A stretch of 64,000 nt of DNA, from the NCBI GenBank assembly GCA_022842725.1, contig JALHOZ010000009.1, positions 79,365 through 143,364 on the forward strand, in the 5' to 3' direction. The notes beneath the pieces are model-generated. The model saw only the letters and a program-made list of their open reading frames with translations. It had not been told where the DNA came from and ran no database searches. Both the position numbers and the translations under genes were made by a program. This stretch comes from Saprospiraceae bacterium (lineage in GTDB: Bacteria > Bacteroidota > Bacteroidia > Chitinophagales > Saprospiraceae). Shown here one piece after another: positions 48,732 to 56,948 of this stretch (position 1 is the first letter of the stretch; every line of letters begins with the position of its first letter).

Positions 48732-49731
48732 AAATCTTTTGTTATTAGTTGTTTTATTGTTATTGTCAGCTGCAGCCTATTTTATTTATAATAAAGCGAG
48801 GGTACAAAATAAAATGAGTTCCCTGAGTGCTGAAAGGGATTTTACGGTTGACTCTGCAGAAGAAATTTATAAAATTGTTTTGACCCGAAAGGATGGTAAA
48901 CCACTTCATTTTGAAAAAAGAAATGGAAAAGAATGGTATATTAACGAAAAATATAAAGCGGATGATGTGGTTGTGGGATATATGGTTCAGGTATTGACCA
49001 AAGCCAAAATGAAGTCCATTCCGTCCAAAAATGCTGACGCCACGTTAAAAAATTATATTAAAAACAAAGGGATATTGGTGGAAGTATACGGCAAGACCGG
49101 TGAATTACTCAAAAAGATTCACATCGGCTCCGACATGCAGGGTGGGGAAGGAACCTATATGTTGCTTGACGGTTATGAGCAGTTTTATGCAGTAGAATTG
49201 CCCAATCTCGGAGGTGCGCTTCGATCAAGATTTGAACAACCCCTGGAGCGGTATCGTGACAAATTTATTTACAGGGATGCCATCGAAACTATACAATCTT
49301 TAAAAGTCGAATATCATGAAGACCCCAATGCTTCCTACTTCATTCGGTTTACGGGTACAGCGTATGATATAAAGCCGGCAGTAGCCACGGTCCCGGAAAT
49401 GAAAGCTGAGGCCAATCAGAATAAAATAAAGACCTATCTCAATTTTTTTGATGAGTTGGGCGCAGAATTATTATACAATCATTACGAAAAAAGAGATTCG
49501 TTGGAAAAAACCCTTCCTTTTTGTACCATCACGATGGAAAAAAAGGATAAAACCATAAAGACTTACCGGTTTTGGAATTATGAGCAGACCGTGTATCAGG
49601 CAGAAGAAAACGATGAGCCCGCTGATGTCATCCATATAGGAAGATACTTTGTCAATACAGGGGAAGATTTATTTACCGTTCAATCCGGTGTTTTTGGAAA
49701 AATATTTGCAGCTTATCCATATTTTTACTGA
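48724..49731 (+). CDS. DUF4340 domain protein
   Basis: 335 residues from the ATG at 48724, overlapping the gldG stop by 8 bases; a longer start at 48688 lies inside gldG. One N-terminal membrane helix (NLLLLVVLLLLSAAAYFIY), then an extracytoplasmic DUF4340 region: ITLTRKDGKPL-like strand, FEKRNGKEWYINEKYKADD, and GSDMQGGEGTYMLLDG. DUF4340 genes often follow gldG-like genes, so it is probably a component of the same ABC system. Biochemical role unknown. Confidence 0.85.
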   Translation: MNKNLLLLVVLLLLSAAAYFIYNKARVQNKMSSLSAERDFTVDSAEEIYKIVLTRKDGKPLHFEKRNGKEWYINEKYKADDVVVGYMVQVLTKAKMKSIPSKNADATLKNYIKNKGILVEVYGKTGELLKKIHIGSDMQGGEGTYMLLDGYEQFYAVELPNLGGALRSRFEQPLERYRDKFIYRDAIETIQSLKVEYHEDPNASYFIRFTGTAYDIKPAVATVPEMKAEANQNKIKTYLNFFDELGAELLYNHYEKRDSLEKTLPFCTITMEKKDKTIKTYRFWNYEQTVYQAEENDEPADVIHIGRYFVNTGEDLFTVQSGVFGKIFAAYPYFY

Positions 49732-49958
49732 TCTAAGATCAAAATAGGGTAAAAAACAATCAAAAATTTCGGACAACGTACTTCGAAAATGTGTCGTATA
49801 TCGGTAGTGTAGTGAAAAAATACTTGTTCAGGGGTTAAAACAGTAAAAAAGGTATTTATATATAAATATAATCAAATATGTATGTATTAGATAAGTAATA
49901 CATTATACATTAAATATAAAAATTATATCAAATTTCCAAAATTAATTGCATTTACATA

Positions 49959-49989
49959 TTGTTTTTTTATTTAATATGTATTATCTTTG
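49959..49989 (+). promoter_or_regulatory. Strong promoter of a compact transcription unit
   Basis: TTG (49959-49961), 20-base spacer, TATCTTTG (49982-49989) match the Bacteroidota consensus exactly. The expected start is near 49995, with no ORF downstream before the terminator at 50031. Confidence 0.7.
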
Positions 49990-49994
49990 CACTG

Positions 49995-50060
49995 TGTAAG
50001 TTTTGGTTATTAAATTGTAAAATTCGTTGTTGCTCGTGAAAAGTCACGAGCATTTTTTTT
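49995..50060 (+). ncRNA. Candidate small RNA or attenuated transcript, about 65 nt
   Basis: Bounded by the exact promoter at 49959-49989 and the terminator at 50031-50060. The 5' part is unstructured and AT-rich; the 3' part is the terminator stem. It could be a short regulatory RNA or the remnant of a leader. No homologous RNA family is recognised. Confidence 0.4.
50031..50060 (+). terminator. Rho-independent terminator
   Basis: TGCTCGTGA (50031-50039), loop AAAG, TCACGAGCA (50044-50052): a perfect 9-base stem followed by eight T's. Confidence 0.9.
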
Positions 50061-50578
50061 ATAGGGAAGTCTGAACGGTACTGTTTGGAAAAATAAGGAA
50101 CTAAAATAATTCAGAAATATAAAAAGGGTTCCAAACGAAGATGCAAATGACTGAAATTTTGTAGGTGCAAATAATATAAATTAGAATTATAAATGTATGT
50201 AGTTATAAAGATCTGACGGCTTGTAAAGACTGAAGAAAAAGAGTATCCCTTATTTTTATTGAATTTAATTAGTTTGGTGTCTCATCGTTCTAAAATATTG
50301 TGAATATTCGAAGATTAACCATTTAAGTGAACCACATAAGTTTTCTATCCTCATAAACAAGTTGGTGTTTTTTCTAAAGGGAAGTGACATAATCTGAAAT
50401 TGAAAGATAGTAAAACCCGGGATCACATGGATATAAAATTAGTTTGGGATGTTGACTTTTATGAAAAAAAATATATTTAAAATGGCAGCAAATATAGACA
50501 TCGTGAATATAACTTACCCATGTTTATTGCGAAGATTAAAAGTACAACACCTGAAGTTATTACATGCAAAGGATTATG

Positions 50579-50603
50579 GGCAGGTAAATCCTTGCCTTTT
50601 TTT
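50579..50603 (+). terminator. Weak terminator-like hairpin
   Basis: GGCAGG and CCTTGCC pair around a short loop with one bulged T, followed by seven T's (to about 50603). It lies at the end of the short reading frames upstream of the HTH gene. Confidence 0.45.
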
Positions 50604-50725
50604 ACTACCTTTTGAATGATTAGACCTTCACATAATTTGTTCAAATTAAAATTACCTATTACATTTGTTTTATGTTATGCATTGATTGACATAATACTCA
50701 TGATTTATTAATGGTTTAAAACAAA

Positions 50726-51043
50726 ATGATGAAAACAAAAAGTTTGGATGATGTATTTGACTTTAATCTTAAAAAAGAGGAAACAAAAAAACCTGAAATC
50801 TTTGAACAAGAGTTGCGGTCAGATCAGATTGGCGCGGCTATTAAAAAAGCAAGAAAACTACAAAATCTGACACAAGAGCAACTGGGAGCAATCGTAGGGG
50901 TAAAAAAAGCTCAAATATCCAAAATTGAAAACGCTGATAAAGATATCAGATTTGCAACGATTTTAAAAGTATTTGACGCTTTGGAAGCAAAAATAAAATT
51001 CACCGTAGAGATTCATGGACAGAAAATGAAAATTGAGGAATAA
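50726..51043 (+). CDS. XRE-family antitoxin-like transcriptional regulator (HigA type)
   Basis: 105 residues. N-terminal arm MMKTKSLDDVFDFNLKKEET, then an HTH: GAAIKKARKLQNLTQEQLGAIVGVKKAQISKIEN (about 36-68), ending with LKVFDALEAKIKFTVEI. This layout matches antitoxins paired with upstream RelE/HigB-type toxins in Bacteroidota. No intact toxin gene is visible on either side. It could act as a free repressor or a remnant. ATG chosen by position; a second Met follows directly. Confidence 0.85.
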   Translation: MMKTKSLDDVFDFNLKKEETKKPEIFEQELRSDQIGAAIKKARKLQNLTQEQLGAIVGVKKAQISKIENADKDIRFATILKVFDALEAKIKFTVEIHGQKMKIEE

Positions 51044-51217
51044 AAGAATCTTGATTTCGGTTTTTTGACTTAACCGCCGACTTATTTATTTTATAATCTG
51101 GACATTTTACCAAAAAAACTGAATGCTGGTTTCATAATATGGAATACCTTTTTCAAACGAACTTTTATGCTTTGATTGAAAACAAAACAATTTATTTTAT
51201 CAGAACATGAAAAAAAG

Positions 51218-51248
51218 TTGATCATCTGAAAAACATTTTCTATCTTTG
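51218..51248 (+). promoter_or_regulatory. Promoter of the marR cassette
   Basis: TTG (51218-51220), 20-base spacer, TATCTTTG (51241-51248). Transcription start expected near 51254, 15 bases before the marR ATG. Confidence 0.75.
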
Positions 51249-51255
51249 TTGCGTA
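51249..51255. promoter_or_regulatory. Candidate MarR half-site at the marR start
   Basis: TTGCGTA directly follows the -7 box and covers the expected transcription start. The same heptamer recurs as one arm of the inverted repeat at 51722-51736. Confidence 0.4.
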
Positions 51256-51268
51256 TTTAACATTCAAT

Positions 51269-51703
51269 ATGGAAACATTCCGGTTTGAAACATCTTTTGG
51301 CAGGATTTTGGGCATGGCACATACGGCTATGTTCCGCCATTTGGCCAGAAGGATGAAAGAAAAAAATCTTCCGGTTACTCCTGATCAATTTCGGGTGTTG
51401 ACCTATCTCTGGCAAAAGGATGGTTTGCAGCAGAGTGAATTGGCTATTTGTACAGACCGAAACCGTGCAAACGTGACACGTATTATCGATATTTTGGAAA
51501 GAGAAGGCGTTGTTATCCGAAGAGATGATCCAAACGACAGAAGAGTTTTTAAGATCTTTCTCACCGATTTCGGAAAACAATTGAAAGAAGAAACGGCCGA
51601 ATGTGCCTTAAGGTCCATTGAAGATTCATTAGAAGGAGTTTCTGATAAGGATCGGATGACCACTTTGTCTGTATTACATAAAATTATTCAAAACGTAGGG
51701 TAA
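51269..51703 (+). CDS. MarR family transcriptional regulator
   Basis: 144 residues. The winged-helix core has PVTPDQFRVLTYLWQKDGLQQSELA, CTDRNRANVTRIIDILEREGVVIRRDDPNDRRVFKIFLT (recognition helix and wing, about 45-100), with helices at both ends for dimerisation. Such repressors commonly release DNA on binding phenolics, quinones or oxidants. It is followed by doxX and a pirin gene, which suggests it controls them; a candidate operator lies in the next gap. Confidence 0.92.
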   Translation: METFRFETSFGRILGMAHTAMFRHLARRMKEKNLPVTPDQFRVLTYLWQKDGLQQSELAICTDRNRANVTRIIDILEREGVVIRRDDPNDRRVFKIFLTDFGKQLKEETAECALRSIEDSLEGVSDKDRMTTLSVLHKIIQNVG

Positions 51704-51721
51704 AATTTTTTATCCAATATG

Positions 51722-51736
51722 TTGCGTAGTATACAA
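51722..51736. promoter_or_regulatory. Candidate MarR operator upstream of doxX
   Basis: TTGCGTA-G-TATACAA is an inverted repeat of TTGyrTA half-sites with a 1-base spacer, in the marR-doxX gap. The left half-site is shared with the marR promoter. Confidence 0.45.
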
Positions 51737-51834
51737 TTAAATAATTAACAAAATTATTTTTTGCCTGACAGTAAAAGGTTGTTGGGTATCAATTTACATC
51801 ATTATCAATTTTTTTTATCTAAACATTTATTACA

Positions 51835-52215
51835 ATGACAACAAAAACAAAAAACATTATTAATTGGGGTTTGGCAGGTGTGGTAGGATTTATTTTTATT
51901 GGCAGTGCCGTTAGTAAATTTATAGGTGGCGAGGAAGCACTGACCATGGCAGCTAGTATTGGACTTGATGAAAACAGTTTCCGTATCTTGGGTGTCATTG
52001 AGTTGGTCAGTGTAGTTTTGTTTCTTTTTCCAAGAACAGGCATTTTGGGTACTCTTTTATTGTCCGCTTATATGGGCGGCGCAATAGCAACCCATCTGAC
52101 CCATGGGCAGTCCGTTGTGGGTCCTGCTGTTATTGAAGCGACAGTATGGATCGCTGCTGTGGTTCGTTTTCCAGAACTTACTGACCGGATATCGGGTTTC
52201 AAAAAAGAAAAATAA
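51835..52215 (+). CDS. DoxX family membrane protein
   Basis: 126 residues with four hydrophobic segments (WGLAGVVGFIFIGSAVSKFIGG; FRILGVIELVSVVLFLFP; LGTLLLSAYMGGAIATHLTHG; AVIEATVWIAAVVRF). The G.GAIATHLTHG motif is typical of DoxX/DoxD-like proteins, a poorly defined family linked to quinone or thiosulfate metabolism. Its TAA shares an A with the pirin ATG (TAATG at 52213-52217). Confidence 0.85.
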   Translation: MTTKTKNIINWGLAGVVGFIFIGSAVSKFIGGEEALTMAASIGLDENSFRILGVIELVSVVLFLFPRTGILGTLLLSAYMGGAIATHLTHGQSVVGPAVIEATVWIAAVVRFPELTDRISGFKKEK

Positions 52216-53153
52216 TGAGGTTTGCTCAAATCATTTTTATAGGTAGTCTGGTCGTTTTAGCGACAGGAAGTTTTTTAATCAAAAATGTGAATTCCACCAT
52301 CATTTCACAAACAAAGATCATGAACAAAAAAGTCGTTCGTAAAACAGATTTAGTTTTTAAGCCGGCATTTCCGGGTTTAAAAGGAGTAGATATCATGGCC
52401 CATGTTTTTCCCATTGAACCTTTTTTGGTTTTTACAGAATTTTACATGGACAGACCGGTATTTGGTCCGCATCCTCATGCAGGTGTTTCTGTCATGACCT
52501 ATATGCTTCCTGATAGTAAAGGTAGTTTTATCAACAGGGACAGTCAGGGAGATTTTAGTTTTATCGAACCGGGAGGAATGCACATTATGCAGGCCGGCAG
52601 GGGAATGTTACACGACGAATTTCCGAAAGAAACCGGAACAGAGACCCATGGTTTTCAGATTTGGATCAATCATGCCGATAAAGACCGGTTTGTGGATCCA
52701 CTGTCGATGCATGCAAGTGCTGCTGAAATTCCGGAAGTCATTACCAGGGATTACAAAGTCAGGGTTGTTCATGGAACATTTTTAAATACAAAACCTGATT
52801 ACAGAATGGTCACTGATGTAGATTTGTTTCATATTATTCTTCAACCCAATACATCCATTACCCTGGAGCCTAAACAAATGGCCTTTGTTTATGGTTTACG
52901 TGGAAGTGGTAATTCAGGAGAGGAAAGTGTACATCCACAATCTCTTCTGAATTACACATCTGAAGGCAGTCAGATTACCCTCAATGCCGGCATTGAAGGA
53001 TTGGAATGTATGTTTGCCTCCGGAAACCCACATAACGAACCCATAACTTATGGAGGACCTTTTGTCATGACTACGCCTGAACAAATGGCTGAAACAAAAA
53101 GAAGGTACGCAGCCGGTGAGATGGGCAAACTGGAACCTTATCATGGAAAATAA
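52215..53153 (+). CDS. Pirin family protein with N-terminal hydrophobic segment
   Basis: 312 residues. The cupin metal site is intact: GPHPHAGVSVMTYML (two His) and GRGMLHDEFPKETG (His, Glu); the second cupin half follows (about 175-285). Pirins act as quercetinases or redox-sensing cofactors. The start at 52215 overlaps the doxX stop (TAATG) and gives a signal-anchor-like segment (AQIIFIGSLVVLATGSFLI) absent from normal pirins; an internal ATG at 52320 would give a cytoplasmic protein of 277 residues. Confidence 0.88.
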   Translation: MRFAQIIFIGSLVVLATGSFLIKNVNSTIISQTKIMNKKVVRKTDLVFKPAFPGLKGVDIMAHVFPIEPFLVFTEFYMDRPVFGPHPHAGVSVMTYMLPDSKGSFINRDSQGDFSFIEPGGMHIMQAGRGMLHDEFPKETGTETHGFQIWINHADKDRFVDPLSMHASAAEIPEVITRDYKVRVVHGTFLNTKPDYRMVTDVDLFHIILQPNTSITLEPKQMAFVYGLRGSGNSGEESVHPQSLLNYTSEGSQITLNAGIEGLECMFASGNPHNEPITYGGPFVMTTPEQMAETKRRYAAGEMGKLEPYHGK

Positions 53154-53364
53154 AAAACAACCACCAAAATACAAAACAGCCATCATGATCTGGATGGCCA
53201 TTTACCCGACGATCAATTTGATTTTTTATATATTCGGAGATGTGCTCAATACTTTTGTTTTGCCACTCAGAACGCTCATCCTTACATTGATTTTAGTGCC
53301 TCTGATGGTATATGTACTTCTTCCGTTGGCGGGAAGGATTTTAAAGGGTTGGTTGCATTCTTAG
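53143..53364 (+). CDS. Small membrane protein like the C-terminal domain of COG3224 monooxygenases
   Basis: 73 residues from the ATG at 53143, overlapping the pirin stop by 11 bases. PPKYKTAIMIWMAIYPTINLIF and LPLRTLILTLILVPLMVYVLLPL match, by my recognition, the two-helix membrane tail that normally follows an ABM domain in COG3224 proteins. Here the tail stands alone. Last gene of the marR cassette. Role unknown. Confidence 0.75.
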   Translation: MENKKQPPKYKTAIMIWMAIYPTINLIFYIFGDVLNTFVLPLRTLILTLILVPLMVYVLLPLAGRILKGWLHS

Positions 53365-53512
53365 GTTAGGTTACCTTGCCTCTTTTTACATCATGCTTCT
53401 GATCAAATGCTGACCGGTTAACCCCTCCATTTTAATGATTAAAACCAAATTGAGCATTAAATTAACTGCGGCATAATTTTTGGTTTATCCTGTTAAGAAT
53501 TTTTTTTATATA

Positions 53513-54889
53513 ATGGGAAGTGCAAAAAAATCCTACTCAGAAGTTTCATCACTGACAGATAATCCAAGATTAAGGTATATTACCTTTATATTTTTGTATT
53601 TTTCCCAAGGTATTCCTGAAGGTATCACGCTTTTTGCCATTCCTACCTGGATGGCAATGGAAGGTAAAAGTGTCATAGAGATTGCCTCATATAATGCACT
53701 TGTCATTATTCCTTTCAGCCTTAAAATCCTCCTGGCACCGCTTATAGACAGATATACTTTTTTACCCATGGGACGGAGAAAACCGTGGTTGTTATTTGGT
53801 CAGGCAGGGATTTTTTTTACGATGATCATTTTATCATTTGTTACGAATCCTTTGGAAAATATTTTTACGCTTACGCTTGCTGCAATATGTGTACATGTTT
53901 TTATTATGTTTCAGGATATCGCGACTGATAGTTTAGTAATCGATATTGTCCCGGTGGAACAGCAAGGTAAAGCCAACAGTCTGATGTGGAGTTCGAAGAT
54001 TATAGGCACGTCCATTACTTTTTTTATCGGTAGCTGGCTGATCCATCATTATGGTTTTAAACTTACCGTTCTTTTGATGGCCCTGAGTGTTGCAGTTTTT
54101 ATGATATTACCAATGCTCATCAAAGAAAGAAAGGGTGAAAAACTATTTCCCTGGTCACCGGGAGAAGTATCATCTGAAGCTGCTGTTATGAAAGTTGACA
54201 GCTGGAAACAATTATTTCATTCTTTTCTGAATATAGTTGTCCTGAAAAATAACCTATTATTAATCGCTGTCATTTTTATTACCGCTCTTGCACTACATTT
54301 TCTCCGTACGTTATTGCCGGTTTTTACCATTCAGGAACTCGGTTGGAATAATATCTTTTTTTCAAAAATATTTTCAGTTTCTAATTTGATTTCAGGCATT
54401 TCTGGATTGGTCGTCGGAGGGTGGATAATCTATAAATATGGTGTAATAAGATTGATACAATCAAGTTTTATATTTGTGAGTATTCTGGTTATTTCTATAG
54501 TTTTTTTGGAAAAATTTTGGCAAAATAGTTTTTTTATATCCGGATTTATTGCTGTGTTTTCTGTTTCAGTTACCTTGATTAATATTGGTGTTTTTGCATT
54601 GGCTATGAAATTGAGTTGGAGAAGAATTTCAGCGTTCCAGTTTACTTTTTATATGACTATTTTTAACGGGGGATTGATAGCAGGAGCGGCTTTACTTGGT
54701 TTTTTAGATTTATATTTTGAGTGGCACATTCTTTTTGTTATTTTTGTCGGATTCATTATAATTGCTTTTGGATTACTAAAATTTATAAACATCCGAAATC
54801 ACCGAAAACAAATTGAAGTATTGGAAAACAATTATATTTACAGTAATCATTCAATACATGAAAACGTGGATATATCTGAATACAACTGA
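53513..54889 (+). CDS. MFS transporter, AmpG-like
   Basis: 458 residues from the ATG at 53513; an earlier start at 53480 adds a poor N-terminus. About twelve hydrophobic segments. FSQGIPEGITLFAIPTWM, LLAPLIDRYTFLPMGRRKPWLL, and MFQDIATDSLVIDIVPVEQQGKAN follow AmpG (muropeptide permease) and its PAT relatives, including the D-Y-rich motif and QDIATD. The substrate (muropeptide or another sugar-peptide) is inferred. No cell-wall genes neighbour it. Confidence 0.85.
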   Translation: MGSAKKSYSEVSSLTDNPRLRYITFIFLYFSQGIPEGITLFAIPTWMAMEGKSVIEIASYNALVIIPFSLKILLAPLIDRYTFLPMGRRKPWLLFGQAGIFFTMIILSFVTNPLENIFTLTLAAICVHVFIMFQDIATDSLVIDIVPVEQQGKANSLMWSSKIIGTSITFFIGSWLIHHYGFKLTVLLMALSVAVFMILPMLIKERKGEKLFPWSPGEVSSEAAVMKVDSWKQLFHSFLNIVVLKNNLLLIAVIFITALALHFLRTLLPVFTIQELGWNNIFFSKIFSVSNLISGISGLVVGGWIIYKYGVIRLIQSSFIFVSILVISIVFLEKFWQNSFFISGFIAVFSVSVTLINIGVFALAMKLSWRRISAFQFTFYMTIFNGGLIAGAALLGFLDLYFEWHILFVIFVGFIIIAFGLLKFINIRNHRKQIEVLENNYIYSNHSIHENVDISEYN

Positions 54890-54921
54890 TTAGAATAAAT
54901 TTTAAAATATAAAAAGCAGAA

Positions 54922-55743
54922 ATGGAAACCAATTTTGTCACGTTATTGGATGATTTGGACGAAAAGTTGATCGACTTGCTGTCTGATTTAAAACGTGAAG
55001 ATTGGGAAAAAAAAACAATTGTTCCTTTTTGGACAGTGAAGGATATAGCGGCACACCTGCTTGATGGCAATCTCCGCTCTTTGTCCATGTTAAGGGATGG
55101 ATATTTTGCCGAAAATCCAAAGCTTAATTCTTACAGGGAATTGGTAAATTATCTAAATGGTTTGAATGCTGATTGGGTCAAAGCTACAAAAAGGCTAAGT
55201 CCTGAGGTATTATTGACTTGGTTGCAACAATCGGGAAGAGAATACAGGGAGCACTTAAAATCTTTACCACCGGACGCTCAGGCAACTTTTTCTGTAGCCT
55301 GGGCAGGTGAAAGTGTTTCAACCAATACATTTCACATTGCAAGAGAATACACAGAAAAGTGGCACCACCAGCAACAAATACGATTAGCCATCGGTAATAC
55401 GGAAGTTTTGTATTTGAATACATATTACAAACCATATCTGGAAACATCGATGCGTGCGTTGCCTTATCATTATCGTATGGTGGAAGGAAAACCCGGTGAT
55501 TCAGTACAATTTATTATTTTTGGTCAAACTGAAAAAAGCTGGTATCTTGAGTATTCCGACCAATGGACATTAAGTTCCGAAATAAAAAATGTACCCTTAT
55601 GTACCGTTCGTATTCCGGATGAATATGCCTGGCGCATATTTACCAAAGGAATCACTAAAGAAGAAGCCCTGCAAAATGCTCAAATTTCAAGTAAAAAAGA
55701 ATACGGAATTTTTATTTTTGATATGTTGGCTGTGATGGCATAA
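54922..55743 (+). CDS. Maleylpyruvate isomerase N-terminal domain (DinB-like) protein
   Basis: 273 residues. The four-helix bundle of the MDMPI/DinB superfamily is shown by TVKDIAAHLLDGNLRSL (metal His), REYTEKWHHQQQIRLAIG (metal Glu and His) and the intervening helices. Enzymes of the fold use mycothiol, bacillithiol or glutathione for isomerase or transferase reactions. The C-terminal 90 residues are an extra alpha/beta region. No dedicated thiol-pathway gene is nearby. Confidence 0.82.
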   Translation: METNFVTLLDDLDEKLIDLLSDLKREDWEKKTIVPFWTVKDIAAHLLDGNLRSLSMLRDGYFAENPKLNSYRELVNYLNGLNADWVKATKRLSPEVLLTWLQQSGREYREHLKSLPPDAQATFSVAWAGESVSTNTFHIAREYTEKWHHQQQIRLAIGNTEVLYLNTYYKPYLETSMRALPYHYRMVEGKPGDSVQFIIFGQTEKSWYLEYSDQWTLSSEIKNVPLCTVRIPDEYAWRIFTKGITKEEALQNAQISSKKEYGIFIFDMLAVMA

Positions 55744-56015
55744 TGTATCTTAATTAATATTTTGAATGGTGAGGTATGTTTTAATGACCTCAGGTTATTA
55801 AAGGGTTGTTTTTATCATTTTTGAAAATTCGGAGTCCGGGACAAGGAATACATCCTTATAGAGCACCATTTGTCCAACAAATTGGTGAGAATTTATCTTT
55901 TAATGGTGAATTTGTCCTATCTGTAGGCTATTGGTTGATGTTAATTTTACAGTATCAACATAATAATGTTGTACAGTATTTTTCTATTATTAACATCAAC
56001 AAAAAATCATTAAAA

Positions 56016-56816
56016 ATGAAAACATTTCTTTTTGCTTCCATGGTAATTTTATTATCAACAGTATTCTCACCAGACAACAAGTGCCAGGCACAAAATCCGT
56101 ATGGAGAAGTAAGTTTTGTGAAAATAAAGCCTCACATGAATGAGAGTTATCTCATCGATATGAAAACATCAAAAAAACTAGCTAACGCAAGAGTTGCAAA
56201 TAAAACCATTACATCCTGGCAGCTGTACCGCAGAACATATCCAAGAGGTTTGGATGCTGATTATGATTATGCTACACTTTCGGTATTTCCAAGTGGTGTC
56301 GAGATGAAAGCAGAAAATACCTGGGATACAGGAGTAAGAGACCTGAGTGTTAAAGAAATAAGTGACTTTCTGACATCTCTGAACAATGTACGTTCTATTG
56401 TAGCCACAGATCTTTATACTTATAAAATGGGTACAGGTGCAAAGCTTCAGCCTGGTGAGTATGTTCAGTTAAATCTTGTTTCTGCAAAACCGGGAAGCCA
56501 TGAAGCCTATGAAAAATTATTGGAATCATTAAAACCTGTGATTGAAGAATGTATCAAAGCCGGCGAACTGAAAGGTTTTAATGTCTGGAAACGTACGTAT
56601 GTAACAAATAGTGGCGCAGAAAACAACTACACAGTCAGTTTTTCTTTTGCAACTTTTGATCAGGCATTGTCATGGGCAAGTGGCAAAACCGGCATGGCAG
56701 ATGAATATAAAAAAGTATATCCAAAGGATGATATCAACAATATGACGGCTAAATTAAGAGAACTGAGAGATATAGTATCTCAGGAACTTTGGGAATTGGT
56801 GGAAGTGACAGATTAA
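56016..56816 (+). CDS. Exported protein with duplicated alpha/beta domain
   Basis: 266 residues from the ATG at 56016 (an upstream frame from 55806 adds an unlikely 70 residues). Signal peptide about 1-25 (ASMVILLSTVFS...CQAQ). Two repeats: GEVSFVKIKPHMNESYLIDMKTS...SWQLYRRTYP and EYVQLNLVSAKPGSHEAYEKLLES...FNVWKRTYV. The pattern resembles tandem dimeric alpha/beta-barrel (NIPSNAP/EthD/ABM-like) domains; that is inference. Stands alone, followed by a terminator-like hairpin. Confidence 0.75.
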   Translation: MKTFLFASMVILLSTVFSPDNKCQAQNPYGEVSFVKIKPHMNESYLIDMKTSKKLANARVANKTITSWQLYRRTYPRGLDADYDYATLSVFPSGVEMKAENTWDTGVRDLSVKEISDFLTSLNNVRSIVATDLYTYKMGTGAKLQPGEYVQLNLVSAKPGSHEAYEKLLESLKPVIEECIKAGELKGFNVWKRTYVTNSGAENNYTVSFSFATFDQALSWASGKTGMADEYKKVYPKDDINNMTAKLRELRDIVSQELWELVEVTD

Positions 56817-56830
56817 CAAATCCCTAATTA

Positions 56831-56886
56831 ATGATTACCGATAGGTTTATAAAAGGGTAAATCTGTCGGTAATCATTGATTTTTCC
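56831..56886 (+). terminator. Terminator-like long hairpin
   Basis: ATGATTACCGA (56831-56841) pairs perfectly with TCGGTAATCAT (56866-56876), and the inner bases extend the stem with G-U pairs; the following sequence is TGATTTTTCC. It lies between convergent genes. Confidence 0.6.
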
Positions 56887-56948
56887 AATTGCTGATATCA
56901 GCCATGTCAGATAAAAAAAAGGAATTTAAGTAAGTCTTTTCTTTTACA

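Larger units (their letters stand above)
49732..50725. other. Long non-coding stretch before the HTH gene
   Basis: 994 bases, AT-rich. Contents I can support: a strong promoter (49959-49989), a terminator 42 bases after it (50031-50060), and a second hairpin near 50579-50603. One frame from ATG 50427 (MDIKLVWDVDFYEKKYI) continues to 50615 with a single in-frame stop at 50478; a second short ORF (50482-50619, 45 aa) exists. Both are too weak to call genes. Confidence 0.5.

Noticed and set aside
50482..50619. 45-residue ORF before the HTH gene
   Set aside because: Too short, no recognisable motif, and an alternative frame covers the same bases.
55806..56015. N-terminal extension of the exported protein at 56016
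   Set aside because: The extension precedes a clear signal peptide and has no protein-like character.
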